13,951 bases of DNA from an uncultured Oscillibacter sp. Its GTDB lineage: Bacteria > Bacillota > Clostridia > Oscillospirales > Oscillospiraceae. The position numbers were made by a program, and so were the translations under genes. Shown here piece by piece: positions 7,527 through 12,899 of this stretch. The stretch spans positions 1 to 13,951 of the forward strand of contig NZ_CAJTUX010000065.1 of assembly GCF_910579365.1 (NCBI RefSeq), given 5' to 3'. The notes beneath the pieces are model-generated. The model was not told the DNA's origin and made no database searches. It saw only the letters and a list, made by a program, of their open reading frames with translations. Position 1 is the first letter of the stretch; each line of letters starts with the position of its first letter.

Positions 7527-8240
7527 TCACAGCGCCTTGCTCATCCGGCGCATGACCTCCGCGTAAGCGTCTTCCACGCCGCCCAGGTCCCGGCGGAAGC
7601 GGTCCTTGTCCAGTTTTTCATGAGTCTTGGAGTCCCAGAGACGGCAGGTGTCGGGGCTGATCTCGTCGGCAAGGACGATGGTCCCATCCTCCAGCCGGCC
7701 GAACTCCAGCTTGAAGTCCACCAGGGTCACGCCGCAGGAGGCCCAGAAGGATTTGAGAAAGTCGTTCACCTGGAAGGCGTAGTTCTTGATGGTGTCGATC
7801 TCCTCGGGGGTGGCCAGCTTCAGGGCCAGGGCGTGGTACTCGTTCAGCAGGGGGTCCCCCAGGCCGTCGTTCTTATAGGAGAACTCGATGGTGGGCGCGT
7901 CGAAGACGATGCCCTCCTCCACGCCGTAGCGCTTGGCGAAGGACCCGGCGGAGAGGTTGCGGATGATGACCTCCAGAGGGACGATGGAGACCTTTTTCAC
8001 CACGGTCTCCCGCTCGCTGAGCTCCTCCACAAAGTGGGTGGGGACCCCGGCCTTCTCCAGCCTGGCCATGAAGCGGTTGGTCATCTGGTTGTTGATGACG
8101 CCCTTGCCTGCGATGGTGCCCTTTTTCAGGCCGTTGAAGGCGGTGGCGTCGTCCTTGTAGTCCACGATGCAGAGGTTGGGATCGTCGGTTTGAAAGACCT
8201 TCTTGGCCTTGCCCTCGTAGAGCTGGTTCAGCTTTTGCAT
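7527..8240 (-). CDS. purC: SAICAR synthetase (phosphoribosylaminoimidazole-succinocarboxamide synthase)
   Basis: A 237-residue enzyme that joins aspartate to CAIR with ATP, giving SAICAR; the length is typical of bacterial PurC. Motifs are LYEGKAKKVF (7-16, nucleotide binding), VPLEVIIRNLSAGSFAKRYG (88-107, the family signature IIRNxxAGS), TLVDFKLEFG (172-181) and LADEISPDTCRLWD (190-203). The ATG at 8240 has GGAGGAA upstream with good spacing; a TTG six codons earlier lies ahead of that binding site and is not used. It lies 45 nt after purE and 13 nt before purF. The product of PurC needs PurB (adenylosuccinate lyase) to continue, and purB is not in this window. Confidence 0.97.
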   Translation of the reverse strand: MQKLNQLYEGKAKKVFQTDDPNLCIVDYKDDATAFNGLKKGTIAGKGVINNQMTNRFMARLEKAGVPTHFVEELSERETVVKKVSIVPLEVIIRNLSAGSFAKRYGVEEGIVFDAPTIEFSYKNDGLGDPLLNEYHALALKLATPEEIDTIKNYAFQVNDFLKSFWASCGVTLVDFKLEFGRLEDGTIVLADEISPDTCRLWDSKTHEKLDKDRFRRDLGGVEDAYAEVMRRMSKAL

Positions 8241-8285
8241 GTTGTATTCCTCCGTCAAGTAGATTGGTGATGAATGGACCGCGGG

Positions 8286-8774
8286 TCAGATTTCCGCCTG
8301 TAGGGCGGCGTCCTTTTTCTCGATCTGGGCGGCCATGTCCCGCCGGACGGTGTCCAGCCAGGCGGCGAGGCTGCCGTCCTCCACCGCCAGAATCTGGGCG
8401 GCCAGCACGGCGGCGTTCTTGGCCCCGTTCAGGGCCACGGTGGCCACGGGGATGCCGCTGGGCATCTGCACGGTGGCTAATAAAGCGTCCAGCCCGTCCA
8501 GGGCGCCCCCTCTGATGGGGATGCCGATGACGGGCAGGGTGGTGTTGGCGGCCACGGCCCCCGCCAGATGGGCGGCCATGCCGGCGGCGCAGATGATGAC
8601 GCCAAAGCCGTTTTTCCGGGCGTATCCGGCGAACTCCGCCACGACGGCGGGACTGCGGTGGGCGCTCATGATATGGGCCTCATAGGGGATGCCGAAGGCG
8701 TCCAGCTCGGCGCAGGCGGAGCGGACCACCGGCCAGTCGGAGTCGGAGCCCATGAGCACAGCAACTTTTTTCAT
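8286..8774 (-). CDS. purE: N5-CAIR mutase / AIR carboxylase, PurE
   Basis: A 162-residue PurE. MGSDSDW (8-14) and IMSAHRSP (35-42) form the nucleotide site, and AAGMAAHLAG (63-72) carries the His of the AHL motif typical of class I PurE. VQMPSGIPVATVALNGAKNAAVLAAQIL follows. Class I enzymes move the carboxyl group of N5-CAIR (made by PurK) to give CAIR. No purK is present here, and class II features recalled from Treponema (AGRSN in place of AHL) are missing, so either PurK is encoded elsewhere or this PurE works differently. The ATG at 8774 follows GGAGGGAGAATCTGCT; a TTG at 8792 lies before that site and is rejected. It starts 18 nt after the GntR-type gene. Confidence 0.95.
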   Translation of the reverse strand: MKKVAVLMGSDSDWPVVRSACAELDAFGIPYEAHIMSAHRSPAVVAEFAGYARKNGFGVIICAAGMAAHLAGAVAANTTLPVIGIPIRGGALDGLDALLATVQMPSGIPVATVALNGAKNAAVLAAQILAVEDGSLAAWLDTVRRDMAAQIEKKDAALQAEI

Positions 8775-8792
8775 AGCAGATTCTCCCTCCAA

Positions 8793-9518
8793 TCACAGTT
8801 TCTTTCTCATGACGGTGTGGCGGAAAATGCCGTCGGCGAAATACTCAGCGGAGCAGAACACCGGCTTGCCGTCAATGTCATAATCCACTTCCTCCATATA
8901 GAGCAGGGGCGACCCCACGGGGAGCTGAAGAATGCCGGCGAGCTTTTCGTCCGCCGGGACGGCCCGGAGGTCCGTCAGATCCAGGTAGGGATACACGCCG
9001 CAGCAGCGCTGGAGGAAATGGAAGATGGGCATCTTCAGGTCCTCCTCGGTGTAGTCCTCCTGAATCAGAGCCTTCTCGATGACGTCCTCACAGTAAATGG
9101 CGGGACGGCCGTCCGCCGTACAGAGGCGGGAGACCCGGAGCATGGGCGTTCCCACGGGGAGACGGAGCTGGGCGGCGGTTTTCTCGTCCGCCGCCTCGTC
9201 CCAGGCACGGGTGAAGGCCACCGCCGGGGTGAATCCATTCTGCCGGATCATGTCCAAAAACTCGATTTCGATGTCCATCCGGGTCTGGACGTCCAGTACG
9301 TGGCGGTTGATGATGGTGCCCACGCCGTGGCGGCGGGTGATGAAACCCTCCCGCTCCAAAGAGGCCAGGATGTCCCGCAGCTGGGTGCGGCTGATGCCCA
9401 GCTTGACGGAGAGCACACTCTCCCGGGGGAGGCGCTCGCAGTGGGCGTATTCACCGGTGCGCATGGAGGCCAGAAGCTGGGCGCGGATGACTTTGGTATG
9501 GGATGTATGACTGTTCAT
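8793..9518 (-). CDS. GntR-family (HutC/UTRA type) transcriptional regulator, first gene of the pur operon
   Basis: A 241-residue cytoplasmic DNA-binding protein. Residues about 5-72 form the winged helix: LPRESVLSVKLGISRTQLRD (30-49) is the helix-turn-helix and EREGFITRRHGVGTII (55-70) the wing. Residues about 88-238 match a UTRA effector domain (LPVGTPMLRVSRLCTADGRP, then LPVGSPLLYMEEVDYDIDGKP). The start at 9518 has GAGG eight bases upstream; a longer frame back to 9617 would run through the promoter. It ends 18 nt before purE with no terminator between, so it is transcribed with the purine genes. A 15-bp palindrome on its own promoter suggests autoregulation and control of the whole operon. 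The ligand is unknown; a purine, nucleotide or pathway intermediate is only an inference from context. Confidence 0.9.
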   Translation of the reverse strand: MNSHTSHTKVIRAQLLASMRTGEYAHCERLPRESVLSVKLGISRTQLRDILASLEREGFITRRHGVGTIINRHVLDVQTRMDIEIEFLDMIRQNGFTPAVAFTRAWDEAADEKTAAQLRLPVGTPMLRVSRLCTADGRPAIYCEDVIEKALIQEDYTEEDLKMPIFHFLQRCCGVYPYLDLTDLRAVPADEKLAGILQLPVGSPLLYMEEVDYDIDGKPVFCSAEYFADGIFRHTVMRKKL

Positions 9519-9551
9519 TCGAAATACCTCGTTCTGATGGAGATTCCGGAA

Positions 9552-9569
9552 AAAGAGCGTTCGCTCTCT
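9552..9569 (-). promoter_or_regulatory. Short hairpin followed by U-tract in the pur operon leader
   Basis: In the transcript, AGAGC-GAAC-GCTCT folds into a 5-bp stem with a GAAC loop, extendable by a G-U and an A-U pair, and runs into five T residues. It lies about 13-30 nt after the predicted start of transcription and ahead of the regulator's ribosome binding site. It looks like a minimal intrinsic terminator or pause site, but the stem is short, so a role in attenuation is speculative. Confidence 0.35.
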
Positions 9570-9575
9570 GGTTGG

Positions 9576-9590
9576 ATAGGTCATACCTAT
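9576..9590. promoter_or_regulatory. Putative GntR operator on the pur operon promoter
   Basis: ATAGGT-CAT-ACCTAT is a perfect 6-3-6 inverted repeat. It overlaps the last bases of the -10 element and the predicted start site (about 9582), the usual place for a repressor to block transcription. GntR/HutC regulators bind short palindromes of this size, and the first gene downstream encodes one. An identical 10-base core (AGGTCATACC) occurs again at 13837-13846. Confidence 0.65.
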
Positions 9591-9617
9591 TGTATCCGTT
9601 TGCGGGCGGGACTGCAA
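9589..9617 (-). promoter_or_regulatory. Promoter of the gntR-pur operon
   Basis: On the minus strand, -35 TTGCAG (9617-9612), a 17-bp spacer and -10 TACAAT (9594-9589) give a good sigma-A type promoter. The predicted start is near 9582, leaving a leader of about 64 nt. Just upstream, CAATT-GGCAA-AATTG (9614-9628) is a small inverted repeat overlapping the -35 element. The leader is too short to hold a purine riboswitch. Confidence 0.7.
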
Positions 9618-9694
9618 TTGGCAAAATTGACAGTTCCTGGGGCATTTTGCCCGCCGGCTTCTTATATATTTTCAGAGGCGGGCCGAAAGCAAAA

Positions 9695-9724
9695 GAACGC
9701 CCCCGGCAAAAGCCGGGGGCGTTC
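9695..9724 (-). terminator. Intrinsic terminator of the G5-3D protein gene
   Basis: GAACGCCCCCGGC and GCCGGGGGCGTTC form a perfect 13-bp stem around a 4-base loop. In the minus-strand transcript the stem is followed by TTTTGCTTT, a fair U-tract. It begins 8 nt after the 3D-protein stop codon and separates that gene from the pur operon promoter. On the plus strand there is no T-tract, so it acts on the minus strand. Confidence 0.85.
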
Positions 9725-9732
9725 CGGGAAGA

Positions 9733-10818
9733 TCATTCCAGAATATAAACGGTGCAGGTACGCCTGCCGAATTGAATGCACTCGTCATAGGTGTCGTAAT
9801 AGAGGTCGATTTTGTTGCCTTTGACGCCGGTGTCCTCCGCCACGGCCAGACCGTAAACGACGTTGCCGCCGGCGACGACGTACATCCGGGTGCCCAGAGG
9901 AATGACGCTCTTGTCCACGGCCACCGAGCCCACATGAACGGCGGTGCCGCTGGCGGTGCGGGTGCCTACGCCGCCGTGGCCGGTGGTGTAGGCGGTGGCG
10001 GTCATGGTGCGGACGCCGGAAAAGTTCAGCGTTGTGCCGTCCTTCAGGTGCAGCGTGCCGCTGCCGTCGGCGTTTTCCGTGACGCTGGCAATGCCGCCGC
10101 CGGTCTCGCCATGCTCCGCCAGAACGGCGCTCTCTTCGGAAGAGGAGGAGGGTTCGGGCTTGGGCTTGGCGGTGCCGTATTCCACAATGCGGTCCACTGC
10201 GGTGGTGTCCAGCTCCTCCACAAACTGGCGGGAGAGCTCCGCCCCGTTGGACCAGACCACCTCGTAGACGGAGGAGCGGACGCCGTCGGCTCCTTCCTGG
10301 GTCACGTTCTCCTCTCCCTCCGGCAGGTCGGGGTTGGCCACCCGCACGGTGTTGAAGGAGACTTTTTCCGTCACGTAGTCATAATACGTGAGGTCGGAGG
10401 AGACGCTCAGCTCCACGCCGGTCTCCGAGAGCTTTACGCCGATCATCTCCAGAGGGCTGGGCGTGATGTGGAGGCGGCTGAGAAGGGTGGACACGCTCTC
10501 CTTCCTGGACTGGAGCGTGAGGCTGGCCCCCTCGTGCCGGACGGTGACGGCGGCGCCTTCTTGAAGCATGATGTCATAGCCCCGGCTGCCGTTGGAGACA
10601 TAGACCATCTGCGAGGACAAGTCCGGGGGCGCCTCCTCCTGGTCCGGCTCCAGAATGATGGCGGCGTCGTCCGCCCCGGTGATGAGAAACAGAGAGTCCG
10701 CCCAGCCGGTGGCGGAGAGGCCGGTGACGACGGCGGCCGCCAGACAGAAAAGCAGCATGCCGCCGCGCCTGCATAGGGTGTATAACAGGTTTGGTCGTTG
10801 GTTCGCGTTCAAGTTCAT
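9733..10818 (-). CDS. Secreted G5 and 3D domain protein (YabE/YocH-like cell-wall protein)
   Basis: A 361-residue exported protein. A basic N-terminal stretch is followed by a hydrophobic signal segment (about 21-40, MLLFCLAAAVVTGLSATGWA) ending near a likely cleavage site. Residues about 70-145 may be a divergent DUF348-type region. Residues about 148-217 look like a G5 domain (VYEVVWSNGAELSRQFVEEL). A Ser/Pro/Glu linker follows at 218-245. Residues 270-361 form the C-terminal 3D domain, with its three Asp residues at VDKSVIPLGT (D302), AEDTGVKG (D329) and KIDLYY (D338). Such domains occur in peptidoglycan-cleaving or resuscitation factors such as YabE and YocH of Bacillus. The start ATG at 10818 has AGGAGG very close (2-3 nt); Met21 is a possible alternative. 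The gene stands alone, with its own promoter, a long leader and a terminator. A lytic role is inferred. Confidence 0.88.
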   Translation of the reverse strand: MNLNANQRPNLLYTLCRRGGMLLFCLAAAVVTGLSATGWADSLFLITGADDAAIILEPDQEEAPPDLSSQMVYVSNGSRGYDIMLQEGAAVTVRHEGASLTLQSRKESVSTLLSRLHITPSPLEMIGVKLSETGVELSVSSDLTYYDYVTEKVSFNTVRVANPDLPEGEENVTQEGADGVRSSVYEVVWSNGAELSRQFVEELDTTAVDRIVEYGTAKPKPEPSSSSEESAVLAEHGETGGGIASVTENADGSGTLHLKDGTTLNFSGVRTMTATAYTTGHGGVGTRTASGTAVHVGSVAVDKSVIPLGTRMYVVAGGNVVYGLAVAEDTGVKGNKIDLYYDTYDECIQFGRRTCTVYILE

Positions 10819-10837
10819 ACCCTCCTAAAGGTTATTT

Positions 10838-10980
10838 CACGGCCGGGACCCGGGAAAAGAGTCCTGGTTTCGGCTCTGCCCGAGGGGGCAGGGAAAGGCC
10901 GTGGGAGTCCCCGGCGGGGGAGTATTGAGCGGCTGTCTTCCGAGAAGAGCCCTCACACAAAGGGGCGGACGGGGCCGCCC
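10838..10980 (-). promoter_or_regulatory. Structured leader of the 3D-protein gene, class unknown
   Basis: The predicted transcript start (about 11028) lies about 210 nt before the ATG. Several paired elements are visible. GGCCGTG at 10897-10903 pairs with CACGGCC at 10838-10844, closing a junction. Inside that junction are CTGCCC/GGGCAG (10876-10881 with 10886-10891) and GGAC/GTCC (10846-10849 with 10861-10864). Further 5' are a GAAGA/TCTTC hairpin with flanking GGC/GCC (10931-10951) and GGGCGG/CCGCCC (10963-10980). The closing stem ends about 10 nt before AGGAGG, so it could control translation. The c-di-AMP riboswitch (ydaO) often precedes such genes, but its ACAGCUAACC signature is absent. 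Confidence 0.45.
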
Positions 10981-11001
10981 GGAGAGCGGGGAAAACAACT
11001 T

Positions 11002-11015
11002 GTAACTTTTGTTAC
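11002..11015. repeat. GTAAC-TTTT-GTTAC inverted repeat in the 3D-gene leader
   Basis: A perfect 5-bp inverted repeat with a 4-base loop, about 13-26 nt after the predicted transcription start of the 3D-protein gene. It also reads as TGTAAC-N3-TGTTAC, two hexamers fitting the WalR half-site TGTWAH but with 3-bp instead of the usual 5-bp spacing. It may be an operator or an RNA hairpin. Confidence 0.4.
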
Positions 11016-11034
11016 CAATGGGGAAACTGGGCTT

Positions 11035-11064
11035 AGTATACACCTTATCCCCCACTTTTGTCAA
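11035..11064 (-). promoter_or_regulatory. Promoter of the G5-3D protein gene
   Basis: On the minus strand, a consensus -35 TTGACA (11064-11059), an 18-bp spacer and -10 TATACT (11040-11035) form a strong sigma-A type promoter. Transcription should start near 11028, giving a leader of about 210 nt. This is unusually long compared with about 64 nt for the pur operon and about 40 nt for dusB. Confidence 0.8.
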
Positions 11065-11156
11065 GCCTTTTGCCGTTTGGCGGTATAATTATCCCCACTT
11101 TTGACCCGTTTGGACAAGAATTGACTGGAAAAGATTCGAAAACAAAAGACAAAATA

Positions 11157-11172
11157 GTTACAAAACGGTAAC
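11157..11172. repeat. GTTAC-N6-GTAAC inverted repeat in the divergent region
   Basis: A second 5-bp inverted repeat, with the half-sites swapped relative to the one at 11002-11015. Both sites contain AGTTACAA and GGTAAC. It lies about 95 bp upstream of the 3D-gene -35 element and about 55 bp upstream of the dusB -35 element, so one factor could act on both. No known operator family is claimed. Confidence 0.3.
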
Positions 11173-11225
11173 GGTTTTGGAGAGGACAGGCAGAAGCGCG
11201 TTTCCGGGATGGAAAAAGGCAGAAG

Positions 11226-11254
11226 TGGACATTTTCCAAAATTCATGCTATGAT
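11226..11254 (+). promoter_or_regulatory. Promoter of the dusB-sigma-antisigma unit
   Basis: TGGACA (11226-11231), a 17-bp spacer and TATGAT (11249-11254) with an upstream TGC (extended -10) form a plausible sigma-A promoter. The predicted start near 11261 gives a leader of about 38 nt, containing the GAGGAG binding site at 11284-11289. No ECF-type promoter pair was recognised, so autoregulation by the sigma factor is not evident here. Confidence 0.6.
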
Positions 11255-11298
11255 GCAGGCAGAAAACCCACGCCTTGGGAAGAGAGGAGCTTTGATTC

Positions 11299-12294
11299 AT
11301 GAACATTGGAAGCGTGTCCATTTCCTCCAGATTGGCCTTGGCTCCCATGGCCGGCGTCACGGACGCCGCCTTCCGCCAACTGTGCGCGGAGTTGGGGGCG
11401 GGCTACACCTGCACAGAGCTGATCTCCTCCAAGGCGCTGTGCTATCGGGACAAAAAAACGGTTTCTCTGCTTCGCCAATTCCCGGGGGAACACCCTGCTG
11501 CCGTCCAGATTTTCGGCAGCGATCCGGTTTGTATGGCGGAGGCCGCGCAGATTGCCATCGAGCACAGCGGGGCGGACGTGCTGGACATCAACATGGGCTG
11601 CCCCATGGGAAAGATCGTCAACAACGGCGACGGGGCGGCGCTGATGCGGGACCCGGAAAAGGCGGGGCGCATCATGGAGGCGGTGGTCAAGGCGTGCCCT
11701 GTTCCCGTCACCGCCAAGTTCCGCCGGGGCTGGGATATGGGCAGCTGCAACTGCGTGGAGTTCGCCCGGGTGCTGGAGCAGGCGGGGGCCTCCGCCGTGG
11801 CGGTCCATGGCCGGACCCGGGCCCAGGTGTATAGCGGGCAGGCGGACTGGAACTGCATCCGGGAGGTGAAGGAGGCGGTCGCCATCCCCGTCATTGCCAA
11901 CGGCGACATCTGGAAGCCGGAGGACGCGGCGCGCATTCTCCAACACACCAAGGCCGACATGGCCATGGTCGGCCGGGGCTGTTTCGGCAATCCCTGGCTG
12001 TTCCAGCAGGCGGCGGCGGCGCTGGAGGGAAGGCCCGTTCCGCCGCTGCCGCCTCTGGCGGAGCGGTGCGGCCTGGCGGTGCGGCAGTTTGAGCTGGCGG
12101 CGGAGTACAAGGGAGAGCGGACGGCCATTCTGGAGGCCCGGCGGCATTACTGCTGGTACCTGAAGGGCGTGCCCTATGCGAATTATTATAAGGAGCAGAT
12201 TGTGCGGATGAATACGCTGGAGGACGTGTACCGCGTGACCCGCGGCATTCAGCGGGACCTGAGAGACGAAAGACGGGGGGAGGAGCGGACATGA
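11299..12294 (+). CDS. dusB: tRNA-dihydrouridine synthase, DusB type
   Basis: A 331-residue FMN enzyme that reduces uridine to dihydrouridine in the tRNA D-loop; the length is usual for bacterial Dus. The N terminus LALAPMAGVTDAAFRQLCAE (12-31) is the family start of the TIM barrel. DVLDINMGCPMGKIVNNGDG (93-112) holds the catalytic Cys101. Then come VTAKFRRGWD, AVAVHGRTRAQVYSG (FMN phosphate region), PVIANGDIW, and MVGRGCFGNPWLF near 225-237. The C-terminal helical domain includes EARRHYCWYLKG. The ATG at 11299 has GAGGAG nine bases upstream. It overlaps the sigma factor gene by 4 nt (ATGA). The DusB subtype is by overall pattern; the Dus family itself is certain. Confidence 0.95.
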   Translation: MNIGSVSISSRLALAPMAGVTDAAFRQLCAELGAGYTCTELISSKALCYRDKKTVSLLRQFPGEHPAAVQIFGSDPVCMAEAAQIAIEHSGADVLDINMGCPMGKIVNNGDGAALMRDPEKAGRIMEAVVKACPVPVTAKFRRGWDMGSCNCVEFARVLEQAGASAVAVHGRTRAQVYSGQADWNCIREVKEAVAIPVIANGDIWKPEDAARILQHTKADMAMVGRGCFGNPWLFQQAAAALEGRPVPPLPPLAERCGLAVRQFELAAEYKGERTAILEARRHYCWYLKGVPYANYYKEQIVRMNTLEDVYRVTRGIQRDLRDERRGEERT

Positions 12295-12899
12295 CCGGGC
12301 TGCGGGAACAGGAGTGGATTAACGCCGCCCGGGCGGGGGACCAGGACGCGTTTGCAGAGTTGATCCAGCTCTATGAAAAACGGGTGCTGGCCCTGACGCA
12401 GCGAATGTGCAAAAACCCCGAGGACGCGGCGGAGGCCGCGCAGGAGGCGTTTTTTGCCGCGTGGCAGGGACTGAAGCGCTTCCGGGGGGAGAGCAGCTTT
12501 TCCACCTGGCTCTACCGGCTGGCCTCCAACGCCTGTGTGGACCTGCTCCGGCGGGAGGGGCGGCGGCAGGCGGCCGCCTCTCTGGACGACGAGGACTTGA
12601 ATCTGGATATGCCCGCCTCGCTTCCCTCCCCCCAGGAGGAGGCGGAACGGCGGGAGCTGCGGGAACAGATCGAGAAAGGACTCCAGACCCTGCCGCCGGA
12701 GTACCGGGCGGTGCTGGTGCTGCGGGAAATTCACCAGCTGCATTACGAGGAGATCGCGGAAGCGCTGGGCGTGGACGTGGGAACGGTGAAGTCCCGGATC
12801 AGCCGGGGACGAAAGCGATTGCGAGGATTTTTGCTGGAAAGCGGGAACTTTTCTCCGGCACCGCCGTCTAAAGAAACAGGAAAGGAGGGCCGGTCATGA
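12291..12899 (+). CDS. ECF-type RNA polymerase sigma factor (sigma-70 group 4)
   Basis: A 202-residue two-domain sigma factor. Region 2 covers about residues 17-90: DAFAELIQLYEKRVLALTQR, DAAEAAQEAFFAAWQGLKRF (core RNA polymerase binding) and SSFSTWLYRLASNACVDLLR (-10 recognition). After an acidic linker (about 95-120), region 4 covers about 125-182: LPPEYRAVLVLREIHQLHYE and IAEALGVDVGTVKSRISRGR, a clear helix-turn-helix for the -35 element. No region 1 or 3 is present, as in ECF sigmas of the SigW/RpoE kind. The start overlaps dusB by ATGA and the stop overlaps the anti-sigma gene by ATGA. This coupling, with the zinc-finger partner next door, indicates a sigma/anti-sigma pair. The target genes and signal are unknown. 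Confidence 0.95.
   Translation: MTGLREQEWINAARAGDQDAFAELIQLYEKRVLALTQRMCKNPEDAAEAAQEAFFAAWQGLKRFRGESSFSTWLYRLASNACVDLLRREGRRQAAASLDDEDLNLDMPASLPSPQEEAERRELREQIEKGLQTLPPEYRAVLVLREIHQLHYEEIAEALGVDVGTVKSRISRGRKRLRGFLLESGNFSPAPPSKETGKEGRS

Larger units (their letters stand above)
10819..11298. other. 480-base divergent intergenic region
   Basis: This is the only gene-free stretch over 300 bases. It lies between the minus-strand 3D-protein gene and the plus-strand dusB gene. It holds the leader and promoter of the former (10819-11064), a plus-strand TATAAT at 11084-11089 with no good -35 element, two GTAAC-type inverted repeats, and the dusB promoter (11226-11254). The middle (11080-11190) is much more AT-rich than the surroundings. 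No plausible small gene was seen. Confidence 0.8.

Noticed and set aside
9519..9582. Purine riboswitch in front of the pur operon
   Set aside because: The predicted leader is only about 64 nt and shows none of the conserved purine aptamer junction or loop sequences.
11001..11016. Canonical WalR box
   Set aside because: Both hexamers match TGTWAH but the spacing is 3 bp instead of 5 bp, so it is reported only as an inverted repeat with a possible link.
10819..11034. c-di-AMP (ydaO/yuaA) riboswitch in the leader of the 3D-domain gene
   Set aside because: The gene type fits, and a GGGGACTCCCACGG stretch loosely resembles part of the consensus, but the hallmark CCGACAGCUAACC segment near the 3' end is missing. 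Kept only as an unclassified structured leader.
11121..11148. TTGACT at 11121 as the -35 of a dusB promoter
   Set aside because: The hexamer 17 bp downstream (AAAAGA) is a poor -10; the TGGACA-17-TATGAT pair at 11226-11254 is better and closer to the gene.
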